From assembly GCA_032622095.1 (NCBI GenBank), contig CP136064.1:6875512-6939511 (forward strand): DNA of 64,000 nt, read 5' to 3'. Both the position numbers and the translations under genes were made by a program. How positions within the stretch are numbered: position 1 is the first letter of the stretch; each line of letters starts with the position of its first letter. Below the pieces are notes generated by a model. That model was not told where the DNA came from. It ran no database searches and saw only the letters and a program-made list of their open reading frames with translations. The DNA comes from Siphonodentalium dalli. Taxonomy: Eukaryota; Mollusca; Scaphopoda; Gadilida; Siphonodentaliidae. Shown here piece by piece: positions 29,958 through 41,600 of this stretch.

Positions 29958-30422
29958 TTGTGACCCGCCATATCAAATCCAGTCGGAAGTCGGGATTTTT
30001 TTTACCCTGTGCCAATGCATTCTCTTATATATGCGAGTCGACCATAGGTCGCCTCGCATATATAAGAGAATGCATTGGCTTAACAATTTTTTATCATGTT
30101 TTTTAAATAAATGTTTCGTACAATTTTTAGGACATAAACTAAAAAAAAACATCCATTACCCTGCAGGGAGCCCCACACATATATAGAAGCACATAGAAGA
30201 GTGTCGTCTGCTCATGTTTGTCTGGGGCTCTGTATGGGTGAAATTATAAAATTGTTAAAGGATACAAGAACAAATTATTAAAATTGTAAAAAATTGTTAG
30301 GCCAATTGATTCTCTTATATATGCGAGGCGACCTATGGTCGACTCGCATATATAAGAGAATGCATTGGCACAGGGTAAAAAAAATCCCGACTTCCGACTG
30401 GATTTGATATGGCGGGTCACAA
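29958..30422. mobile_element. Full composite hairpin element: TIR/HP-A/HP-B/HP-A/TIR
   Basis: A 465-bp element. Terminal repeats start TTGTGACCCGCCATATC and continue through AGTCGGAAGTCGGGA into HP-A, so each inverted end spans about 120 bp including the hairpin. HP-A hairpins are at 30011-30079 and 30301-30369 in opposite orientation. HP-B is at 30159-30240. The flanks do not show an unambiguous target duplication. No protein is encoded. It is the most complete reference copy of this architecture in the window; related ends occur at 35796 and 61469. Confidence 0.85.
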
Positions 30423-31330
30423 ATAAGCGCCCATATTGTTTGTATTGCAACTATTAGAACATGCTGCAGTACACTTGGTAATTGACTAAACTCGCATACT
30501 GCTGTACACTTCCCAGCATACTGCCGTACACCAACATGCTAAGAAAAACTCGATATTTAGTGACAAGTGTCGCCAAATTGGCAACATGTTATATACGTAT
30601 ATAACCGCTAGAGCAGTGGGAAAATACACCACGTGCAAAACGTGTGTAAATATCAGTTATTATATGTGAACGTACACAGTGAAGTGGAAGAGAACATTAT
30701 TTACATGTGAGTTTTTATACATTCGATTTCCTTTTCTCGACAACATAAAATCATCCGATAAAACTCGTCTGCTCTATGTGATTGGAAATATATATGCCAT
30801 GGAAAATACCATCTCGTAACATTTTTATAGTACTGAGAGAATAATTAGAAGCCAAAACACTTACCCTGGTGTATATTTTGAGTCGTATATTCCACTTTGT
30901 CCGATTCCACTTCCGCCGGTTATCGAATGTACACAATGTAAATTGAATCTTAAGAAATTATATTATCAACTCACCGCTGTCAATAGTTAACTCACCGCTG
31001 CCAGTTCCCAGTCATCCAAGTTTGGGAGGTGCATCTATCATTTGTAAACAGCTGGTTTTAATTCAGTTTTTCAAAGAACATGTGGTAAATATGAATAAAA
31101 CTGTATTGTTCATCGTTCTTCATAGTATTCAGTACACATTTCCATATATTTTTCTTAGAAATTGATGTTGTGTTTTGGGTTTTGGATTTGGGTTCGAAAA
31201 AAATATTTTTTAAAACCTCTATAAAGATCACATTTTGTATTTCTAGAATAAACGATCATGACCTATACTGTTAAAATGGTGAATCTATGAGTTTGGTTAC
31301 TGTGATTACTAATACAATTGAAAATAATAT
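30423..31330. other. No gene recognised
   Basis: Contains words resembling the reverse complement of 16.6-17.4 kb, such as ATACTGCCGTACAC near 30520 and AAAACCTCTATAAAGATC near 31210. No supported gene. Confidence 0.4.
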
Positions 31331-31332
31331 AG

Positions 31333-31600
31333 ATTTGGGTATCTAGGAGGGTTTCTGACGTTGATTTTGGTATCTGGGAGGGTGTCTGATGTTGATTTTG
31401 GTATCTGGGAGGGTGTCTGATGTTGATTTTGGTATCTGGGAGGGTTTCTGACGTTGATTTTGGTATCTGGGAGGGTGTCTGATGTTGATTTGGGTATCTA
31501 GGATGGTGTCTGACGTTGATTTGGGTATCTGTGACATCTGACGTTGATTTCGGTATCTAGAATCTCTTAATTTGATTTGGGTATCTTGTGTATCTGACGT
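31333..31600. repeat. About 31-bp minisatellite, 8-9 units
   Basis: Units read TTTGGTATCTGGGAGGGT followed by GTCTGATGTTGAT with substitutions and length variation toward the 3' end. Confidence 0.9.
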
Positions 31601-31609
31601 TGAATTTTG

Positions 31610-31699
31610 CTCGCGGAAGAAGATACATTTGTCGGGGTGACAAGATATGTTAGTGTTCCTCGAGATATGTCAATGAAATTACGAGCAGACGACAAATAT
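31610..31699 (+). repeat. Unique-flank module also found at 34947
   Basis: The 90 bp just before the 33/39-bp array, with GTGACAAGATATGTTAGTG and GAAATTACGAGCAGACGAC, recur at 34947-35034 without length change. Both run into a GACAGAC...CAGTG motif, but only the first has expanded into an array. Confidence 0.8.
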
Positions 31700-34108
31700 T
31701 GTGATAGGGACAGACACAGTGCACCGCGACAGACTCACAGGGACAGACACAGTGCACCGCGACAGACTCACAGGGACAGACACAGTGCACCGCGACAGAC
31801 TCACAGGGACAGACACAGTGCACCGCGACAGACTCACAGGGACAGACACAGTGCACCGCGACAGACTCACAGGGACAGACACAGTGCACCGCGACAGACT
31901 CACAGGGACAGACACAGTGCACCGCGACAGACTCACAGGGACAGACACAGTGCACCGCGACAGACTCACAGGGACAGACACAGTGCACCGCGACAGACTC
32001 ATAGGGACAGACACAGTGCACCGCGACAGACTCACACGGACAGACACAGTGCACCGCGACAGACTCACAGGGACAGACACAGTGCACCGCGACAGACTCA
32101 CACTGATAGGGACAGACACAGTGCACCGCGACAGACTCACACGGACAGACACAGTGCACCGCGACAGACTCATAGGGACAGACACAGTGCACCGCGACAG
32201 ACTCACAGGGACAGACACAGTGCACCGCGACAGACTCACAGGGACAGACACAGTGCACCGCGACAGACTCACAGGGACAGACACAGTGCACCGCGACAGA
32301 CTCACAGGGACAGACACATTGCACCGCGACAGACTCACAGGGACAGACACAGTGCACCGCGACAGACTCACAGGGACAGACACAGTGCACCGCGACAGAC
32401 TCACAGGGACAGACACAGTGCACCGCGACAGACTCACAGGGACAGACACAGTGCACCGCGACAGACTCACAGGGACAGACACAGTGCACCGCGACAGACT
32501 CACACTGATAGGGACAGACACAGTGCACCGCGACAGACTCACACTGATAGGGACAGACACAGTGCACCGCGACAGACACACACGGACAGACACAGTGCAC
32601 CGCGGCAGACTCACACTGACAGACACAGTGCACCGCGACCGACTCACACTGATAGGGACAGACACAGTGCACCGCGACAGACTCACACGGACAGACACAG
32701 TGCACCGCGACAGACTCACACTGATAGGGACAGACACAGTGCACCGCGACAGACTCACACGGACAGACACAGTGCACCGCGACAGACTCACACTGATAGG
32801 GACAGACACAGTGCACCGCGACAGACTCACACTGATAGGGACAGACACAGTGCACCGCGACAGACTCACACTGATAGGGACAGACACAGTGCACCGCGAC
32901 AGACTCACACGGACAGCCACAGTGCACCGCGACAGACTCACACTGATAGGGACAGACACAGTGCACCGCGACAGACTCACACGGACAGACACAGTGCACC
33001 GCGACAGACTCACACTGATAGGGACAGACACAGTGCACCGCGACAGACTCACACTGATAGGGACAGACACAGTGCACCGCGACAGACTCACACTGATAGG
33101 GACAGACACAGTGCACCGCGACAGACTCACACTGATAGGGACAGACACAGTGCACCGCGACAGACAAGGTGCACCGCGACAGACTCACACTGATAGGGAC
33201 AGACACAGTGCACCGCGACAGACTCACACTGATAGGGACAGACACAGTGCACCGCGACAGACTCACACGGACAGACACAGTGCACCGCGACAGACTCACA
33301 GGGACAGACACAGTGCACCGCGACAGACTCACACTGATAGGGACAGACACAGTGCACCGCGACAGACTCACAGGGACAGACACAGTGCACCGCGACAGAC
33401 TCACAGGGACAGACACAGTGCACCGCGACAGACTCACACTGATATGGACAAACACAGTGCACCGCGACAGACTCACAGGGACAGACACAGTGCACCGCGA
33501 CAGACTCACAGGGACAGACACAGTGCACCGCGACAGACTCACACTGATAGGGACAGACACAGTGCACCGCGACAGACTCACAGGGACAGACACAGTGCAC
33601 CGCGACAGACTCACACTGATAGGGACAGACACAGTGCACCGCGACAGACTCACAGGGACAGACACAGTGCACCGCGACAGACTCACAGGGACAGACACAG
33701 TGCACCGCGACAGACTCACACTGATAGGGACAGACACAGTGCACCGCGACAGACTCACAGGGACAGACACAGTGCACCGCGACAGACTCACAGGGACAGA
33801 CACAGTGCACCGCGACAGACTCACACTGATAGGGACAGACACAGTGCACCGCGACAGACTCACAGGGACAGACACAGTGCACCGCGACAGACTCACAGGG
33901 ACAGACACAGTGCACCGCGACAGACTCACACTGATAGGGACAGACACAGTGCACCGCGACAGACTCACAGGGACAGACACAGTGCACCGCGACAGACTCA
34001 CAGGGACAGACACAGTGCACCGCGACAGACTCACACTGATAGGGACAGACACAGTGCACCGCGACAGACTCACAGGGACAGACACAGTGCACCGCGACAG
34101 ACTCACAC
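31700..34108. repeat. 33/39-bp minisatellite, about 2.4 kb
   Basis: Roughly 70 units around CACAGTGCACCGCGACAGAC. The basic unit is 33 bp; a variant with ACTGATAG is 39 bp. The 5' part is mostly 33-mers and the middle mixes both. From about 33470 on, a 39+33+33 pattern gives a 105-bp higher-order unit repeated about six times. Since 33 and 39 are multiples of three, frames on both strands stay open for up to 822 codons, none with an independent sign of coding. Confidence 0.95.
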
Positions 34109-34946
34109 GGACTCGCATGGACGCTCACGTTGAAAAGAGCATAGCAAAAGAGTTATATAATGTACTGTTGTTGTTGTTGTTGTTGTTGGAACTGCTGCCG
34201 GGACTAGACAGAGTGTGTACTTTTGCCACTTCTCATATCTTCTTAGACTCCCAGAAATCTCAAGCAGTGTCGTGGCTGAGACACTCCATTGGAGAGGAGT
34301 ATTCAACGTGGAATTCACAACTGCAATGTTGTTGTATGAAGTCCTACAGCGGGGAGATAGATCGTCTTAAGACGGGGGTAAAGTGGGAACATTTAAATGG
34401 GGAATTCAGTGTTAATTTTCAAGACAAGATTACTCAATATTTACAAACCGTAGAATAATACGTTATGTCTTGTTGGAATGATTGAACATATATATAATGA
34501 CAAAGCAGAATTTTTATATTTTGTTTTGTTTTGTGACATATAAACAATGATAAACACTGGTGACCTACTTTTTAATAATGTCCAATAATATCCAATCTGG
34601 GATGAAAATCAAAATTCCGCTTCGCGTTGTCACTAGATAAGTCTTCAAACTTTCCAAAATGGTATGATATGGTCTCCTGCGCTTTGTAAGGTTTGATCAA
34701 TCTTTTCTAAAAAATTAACAATGAATTCCCGATTCAAATGTTTCCACTTTACCTCCCTCTTAAAATAATAACCAATTATAGACAACCCATAGGTGGACAA
34801 AATTCAAGCGCAGACCATCTGGTTACATTTATGGTACTACTCGATCTCAGACAAGACATATTTATCAGCGGTCAAACAAGATGACCTTCAGCAATAGGAA
34901 CTTGACATTAGTGCGTTCCGTTCTGGCTTGCGGCGAATGACAAAAA
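34109..34946. other. No gene recognised; TTG microsatellite
   Basis: TTG repeats near 34165-34190. One frame from the array stays open to 34458 but enters a leucine run and then unrecognisable sequence, so it is not called. Confidence 0.4.
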
Positions 34947-35075
34947 GATAAAATTGTCGGTGTGACAAGATATGTTAGTGATCCTCCAGATCTGTCAATG
35001 AAATTACCAGCAGACGACAAATTCTGTGATAGGGACAGACCCAGTGGACCGCGGCAGACACCGCTGGACGCCGTG
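34947..35075 (+). repeat. Second copy of the array-flanking module, unexpanded
   Basis: Matches 31610-31720: GTGACAAGATATGTTAGTG then GACAGACCCAGTGGACCGCG, a single diverged unit of the array. Differences are substitutions only. It looks like the sequence state before the tandem expansion. Confidence 0.75.
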
Positions 35076-35354
35076 AGACGCCCAAACCGACCAACCGCGC
35101 ATCCATCAAATAAAACGTATTAACGGACATCACACGAAAGAAATTAAAACGGCATTTGCCGTCGTCATGGGAACACTATCGTGCATCTAGCTGAGGAAAT
35201 TAAAACAATGTCTGGGGACGCACGTTGATATACAACGACTCATAGGGCCTTCATTCTGGGAAAACAATTAACTACTCGCAGAAACGATTGGTGTCCTTGG
35301 AGAAGTTGTTTAATAGATCTGCTGCCTTACGCGGAAAGGCACGACCAGCTTATT

Positions 35355-35796
35355 TGTGACCCTGTGCCAATGCATTTTCTTATATATGCGAGTCGACCAT
35401 AGGTCGCCTCGTATATATAAGAGAATGCATTGGCCTAACAATTTTTTACAATTTTAATAATTGTTTCTTGTATTCTTTAACAATTTTATAATTTCACCCA
35501 TACAGAGCCCCAGACAAACATGAGCAGACGACACTCTTCTATATGCTTCTATATATGTGTGGGGCTCCCTGCAGGGTAATGGATGTTTTTTATTTGATGT
35601 CCTAAAAATTGTAAGAAACATTTATTTAAAAAAAATGATAAATTTATTTTAGGCCAATGCCAATATACAAGAGAAGGCCAATGCATTCTCTTATATATGC
35701 GATGCGACCTATGGTCGACTCGCATATATAAGAGAATGCATTGGCACAGGGTAAAAAATTCCCGACTTACGACTGGATTTTATATGGCGGGTCACA
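35355..35796. mobile_element. Composite hairpin element, TGTGACC-ended
   Basis: Left end TGTGACC joined directly to CCTGTGCC (the rest of the outer repeat is deleted). HP-A at 35365-35433, HP-B at 35495-35576, second HP-A at 35677-35745, then the full right outer repeat ending GGCGGGTCACA at 35796. A partial duplication of the HP-A start (GGCCAATGCCAATATAC) precedes the second hairpin. Confidence 0.8.
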
Positions 35797-35849
35797 TTTG
35801 AGTTCGCATATCTCAGTGATTTCAAGATCCACACTCTCGCTACAATCTC

Positions 35850-35890
35850 ATGTATAGACCATGTATAGACCATGTATAGACCATGTATAG
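35850..35890. repeat. 11-bp tandem repeat, nearly four copies
   Basis: ATGTATAGACC repeated head to tail. Confidence 0.95.
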
Positions 35891-35927
35891 AAACTTCCGC
35901 TTTTCTTCCCTTTCATTTCTTTAAATG

Positions 35928-36262
35928 TTTTGTTTACTTTCTACGAATATAATATCACGTTGGTGTAATTTTTTCAGCCATATGCTTGTGACATTCAACA
36001 GGACATGTGTCTCAGTAAAAATTATGTTTACTAAATACTCTCCCGCAGGGGGGAGATTTTTTATTTATTTTTTATCCCCCCCCCCCTCTTTTCCTCTTTT
36101 TCTTTAAATTTGATTGTTTTTTTGTTTGTTTTTGTTTGTTTTGTTTTGTATATAATAATATCACATATTGGTATCATTTGTTCAACCACATGCTTGTGAC
36201 ATTCATGCTATCTGTTTTTGTAAATAATGTTGTATATAATATACTCTCCCCAGATGGAGGCA
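35928..36262 (+). repeat. Diverged direct repeat of about 125 bp, two copies
   Basis: 35928-36057 and 36138-36262 share ATAATATCAC, CATATGCTTGTGACATTCA-like and TACTCTCCC words in order, each ending in a G-rich or GGAGG stretch. The encoded peptides HMLVTF and YSPAGG/LSPDGG are similar, but no family is recognised. Confidence 0.6.
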
Positions 36263-36408
36263 ATAAAGAAATAACGAAATATTGGGTCTCTACTTTAGCT
36301 ACGCCCGTAGACATTATACTCAACCAGTACAAAACACAAAGCTGGGAACTTTTTGATGTTATGTGTCCCGTGGCCTACAATAAATAAATGTGCGTGAACC
36401 AAAGAACA

Positions 36409-36520
36409 ACCTCATTTATAATTGCCTTTCTCTTCCAGATTATATACGTGATGCAATAAGAACCACCTCATTTATAATCGCCTTTCTCTTCCAGATTATA
36501 TACGTGATGCAATAAGAACC
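36409..36520 (+). repeat. 56-bp tandem duplication
   Basis: ACCTCATTTATAAT begins at 36409 and 36465. Both copies continue CTTTCTCTTCCAGATTATAT and GATGCAATAAGAACC. The copies differ at about one position. The TTCTCTTCCAG in each resembles a splice acceptor, but no exon follows. Confidence 0.9.
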
Positions 36521-37640
36521 AATGCCTGAGATACGTGTGTAAAATAACAGCACATCAACAATATAAGAGAACGACATTGAAACTGTTTTGAAAGCGCTCT
36601 TGGTGAGGCTCCATGCTACATATCATTGAGATTTGATAACCCATATATTAGATACATGCCTGGTTGTACAACAAATATTTAACAAGACGAAAGTGTCAAT
36701 GGCACTGTAGCTCAATTTGGAGGAAAGGGGATGTCATTCATTACAGTCAGTGGAGCAATAATTAATACAGAAAGTTTAAATGTGGAATACAGACAGTTTT
36801 AATGCTTAAAGTATTTAGTGATGCAATTGGTAAAATCTAAGATGGCTGCCAGCAACCATGTTTTTTTATTGAATATCGTTTAAATTTGATAGCTTCCATC
36901 TAAAGATGAAGCTCAACATGCCTATTATGTCCCGTAGTGTTCAGAAGATTCGATAACTTTTATATTCTTAAGTAATTCTCTGTCGATAAGCATAGTATAG
37001 GAGTTGGTGGATCGGTGGTCTAAGTGGGAGTGTCTCTGTATTCCTCGACACGAGTAGTTATTCCATCATATGGTGTATCATGCGTCCAAATAAGGTCTGA
37101 GATACCATGATACCCTTGTCTAGCATGTGTACCATACTATTGTTTACTATATAATAATACTGGTTTGATCCTCCCTCACTTATACAATGGGTGCTACCAG
37201 TCATAACCAATTAAGAATATGATCTTGTTAATTATGCTTCTGTGTTCTTATACTATAACATTTACATTTACCATTACATGTACTGTGCTTATCTATACAA
37301 TTAACCCTACCATTACAATCACTGGGGGAAGGAAGTGTATCCTGGATCCGGGAACACATCTAACAATAACTATTATCTTACTATCGGACATATGACAGGG
37401 ACGTGTATACCATTGAAAACAAAGTGAACGTACTATATTCCTTAGTTATTACAAGGTTACTTAATAATGTACTTCATTGAAAGTGAAGGTTCCTAAGTTT
37501 TTAACGATTTAAGTGACTTGTGAGCGAATTTGCTTTTCGTCGCTTACAATTATGAAATTTCTACCGGGCAATTAATTCAGTGTTTATTGCGACATCGGCT
37601 CACAAAAGTTGCACAAAAAAATGCAATCTCGAGCTGGGAA
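36521..37640. other. No feature recognised
   Basis: About 1.1 kb with no supported gene or clear repeat. Confidence 0.5.
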
Positions 37641-37644
37641 CAAT

Positions 37645-38574
37645 TATATATCCCCCTAATGTTAATTATATATCCCCCTAATGTTAATTATATATCCCCC
37701 CAATGTTAATTATATATCCCCCTGATGTTAATTATATATCCCCCTAATGTTAATTATATATCCCCCTAATGTTAATTATATATCCCGACTAATGTTAATT
37801 ATATATCCCCCTAATGTTAATTATATATCCCCCTAATGTTAATTATATATCCCGACTAATGTTAATTATATATCCCCCTAATGTTAATTATATATCCCCA
37901 TAATGTTAATTATATATCCCGCCTAATGTTAATTATATATCCCCCTAATGTTAATTATTTATCCCCTAATGTTAATTATATATCCCGACTAATGTTAATT
38001 ATATATTCCCCTAATGTTAATTATATATCCCCCTAATGTTAATTATATATCCCGACTAATGTTAGTTATATATCCCCTAAAGTTAATTATATATCCCCCT
38101 AATGTTAATTATATATCCCCCTAATGTTAATTATATATCCCCCTAATGTTAATTATATATCCCCCTAATGTTAATTATATATCACCCTAATGTTAATTAT
38201 ATATCCCCCTAATGTTAATTATATATCCCCCTAATGTTAATTATATATCTCACTAATGTTAATTATATATTCCCCCTAATGTTAATTATATATCCCCCTA
38301 ATGTTAATTATATATCCCCCTAATGTTAATTATATATCCCCCTAATGTTAATTATATATCCCCCCTAATGTTAATTATATATCCCCCTAATGTTAATTAT
38401 ATATTCCCCTAATGTTAATTATATATCCCCCTAATGTTAATTATATATCCCCCTAATGTTAATTATATATCCCCCTAAGGTTAATTATATATCCCCCTAA
38501 TGTTAATTATATATCCCCCTAATGTTAATTACATATCCCCCTAATGTTAATTATATATCCCCCTAATGTTAAGT
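37645..38574. repeat. 22-bp satellite, about 42 copies
   Basis: Units read TTAATTATATATCCCCCTA plus ATG. Variants include CCCGACTA, recurring about every three units in the 5' half, and single-base indels in the C-run. Non-coding. Confidence 0.97.
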
Positions 38575-38699
38575 TGATTATTGGGAAAAATATTAATAAA
38601 GATATATATTCCCTGCATTGTTTGTTCAATGTTCTCAGATTTGTTCTGGTGGAATATGATCTCTACGAAAGTAGCTAGAGAAGAGATTCATGGCATAAT

Positions 38700-41600
38700 C
38701 TACCCTCTCAATGTGAAATGTGTGTCCATACCTTCTCATGGTGCCATTTATATATATACCCTCTCATGGTACCATTTGTGTCGCTACCCTCTCATGTTGT
38801 CACTTGTGTAGCTACCTTCTCGTGGTGTCATTAGTGTAGCTACGATCGCATTGTAACATTTGAGTCGCTACCCTCTCGATGTGGCATTTGTGTCGCTACC
38901 TTCTCATGGTGCCATTTTTTATATCTACCCTCTCATGGTATCATTTGCGTTGCTACCCCCTCATGGCGCCATTTGTGTCGCTACCCTTTCATGGTACCAT
39001 TTGTGTTGCTACCCTCTCACGGTACCATTTGTGTCGCTACCCTCTCATTGTGCCATGTGTGTTGTTACCCTCTCATGGTGCCATTTGTGTCGTTGCCCTC
39101 TGATGGTACAATTTTTGTCGCTACCCTCTCATGGTACCATTTGTGTCGTTGCCCTCTGATGGTACAATTTGTGTCGCTACGCTATCATTGTGCCATTTGT
39201 GTCGCTACCCTCTCATTGTACCATTTGTGTTGTTACCCTCTCGTGGTGCCATTTGTGTCGTTGCCCTCTGATGGTACAATTTGTGTCGCTACCCTCTCAT
39301 GGTGCCATTTGTGTCACAATCCTCTCATTGTAACATTTGTGTTGTTACCCTCTCATGGTGCCATTTGTGTCGTTGCCCTCTGATGGTACAATTTGTGTCG
39401 CTACGCTCTCATGGTGCCATTTGTGTCGCTACCCTCTCATGGTACAATTTGTGTCGCTACGCTCTCATGGTACCATTTGTGTTGTTACCCTCTCGTGGTG
39501 CCATTTGTGTCGTTGCCCTCTCATGGTACAATTTGTGTCGCTAGGCTCTCATGGTGCCATTTGTATCGCTACTCTCTCATAGTGACATTTGTGTCGCTAC
39601 CCTCTCATGGTGACATTTGTGTCGCTACCCTCTCATGGTGACATTTGCGTCGCTACCCTGTCATGGTACCATTTGCGTCGCTACCCACTCATGGTACCAT
39701 TTGTGTCGCTACCCTCTCATGGTGACTTTTGCGTCGCTACCCTCTCATCGCGACATTTGTATCGCTACCCTCTTATGGTACCATTTGTGTATCTACCCTC
39801 TCATGGTATCATTTGTGTCGCTATCCTCTCATGGTATCATTTGTGTCGCTACCTTCTCATGGTGCAATTTGTGTCGCTACCCTCTCATGGTACCATTTGT
39901 GTCGCTACCCTCTCATGGTACCAATTGTGTCGCTACCCTCTCATGGTACCAATTGTGTCGCTACCCTCTCATCGTACCAATTGTGTCGTTACCCTCTCAT
40001 GGTACCATTTGTGTCGCTACCCTCTCATGGTACCAATTGTGTCGCTACCCTCTCATCGTACCAATTGTGTCGCTACCCTCTCATGGTACCATTTGTGTCG
40101 CTACCCTCTTATGTAGCCATTTGTGTCGCTACCTTCTCATGTTACCATTTGGTCCATACCCTCTCATAGTACCATTTGTGTCGCTACCCTCTCATGCTGC
40201 TATTTGCGTCCCTACCCTCTCATGGTGACATTTGTGTCGCTACCCTCTAATGGTGATATTTGTGTCGCTACCTCTCATGGTGACATTTGCGTCGCTACCG
40301 TCTCATGGTGCAATTTGTATCGCTACCCTCTCATGGTGACATTTGTATCGCTACCCTCTCATGGTGCCGTATATGTAGCTACCCTCTCATGCTGCCATTT
40401 ATGTCGCTACCCTCTCATGTTACCATTTGTGTCGCTACCATCTCATGGTGCCATTCGTGTCGCTACCCTCGCATTGTACAATTTGTGTTGTTACCCTCTC
40501 GTGGTGTCATTTGTGTCGTTGCCCTCTGATGGTACAATTTGTGTCGCTACCATCTCATGGTACCATTTGTGTCGTTACCTTCTCATGGTGCAATTTGTGT
40601 CGCTACCCACTCATGGTGCCATTTATGTAGCTACCCTCTCATGGTGATATTTGTGTCGCTACCTCTCATGGTGACATTTGCGTCGCTACCCTCTTATGTA
40701 GCCATTTGTGTCGCTACCTTCTCATGTTACCATTTGTGTCCATACCCTCTCATGGTACAATTTGTGTCGCTACCCTCTCATGCTGCCATTTGCGTCGCTA
40801 CCCTCTCATGGTGACATTTGTGTCGCTACCCTCTCATGGTGATATTTGTGTCGCTACCTCTCATGGTGACATTTGCGTCGCTACCCACTCATGGTGCAAT
40901 TTGTATCGCTACCTTTTCATGCTGCCATTTGTGTCGCTAACCTCTCATGGTGACATTTGTGTCGCTACCCTCTCATGGTGACATTTGTGTCGCTACCCTC
41001 TCATGGTGACATTTGTATCGCTACCCTCTCATGCTGCCATTTGTGTCCTACCCTATCATGCTGCCATTTGTGTCGCTACCCTCTGATGGTGCCGTATATG
41101 TAGCTACCGTCTCATGTTACCATTTGTGTCCCTACCCTCTCATGTTACCATTTGTGTCCCTACCCTCTCATGGTACCATTTGTGTCGCTACCCTCTCATG
41201 GTACCATTTGTGTCGCTATCCTCTCATGGTGTCATTTGTGTCCCTACCATCTCATGGTACCATTTGTGTCGCTACCCTCTCATTGTACAATTTGTGTTGT
41301 TACCCTCTCATGGTGCAATTTGTATCGCTACCCTCTCATGGTACCATTTGTGTCGCTACCCTCTCATGGTACCATTTGTGTCGCTACCCTCTCATGTTAC
41401 CATTTGTGTCCCTATCCTCTCATGGTACCATTTGTGTCGCTACCCTATAATGGTACCATTTGTGTCGCTACCCTCTAATGGTACAATTTGTGTCGCTACC
41501 CTCTCATGTTACCATTTATGTCCCTACCCTATCATGTTACCATTTGTGTCCCTACCCTCTCATGTTAACATTTGTGTCCCTACCCTCTCATGGTACCATT

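Noticed and set aside
31650-34118. Open frames of up to 822 codons on both strands (PRQTHRDRHSA, SLSRCTVSV, CESVAVHCVCP repeats)
   Set aside because: They are generated by a tandem repeat with 33- and 39-bp units, multiples of three with few stops, and are equally open in several frames on both strands.
34109-34458. Extension of the array frame into unique sequence to 34458
   Set aside because: The frame runs through a TTG microsatellite and unrecognisable sequence, and is explained by the open array upstream.
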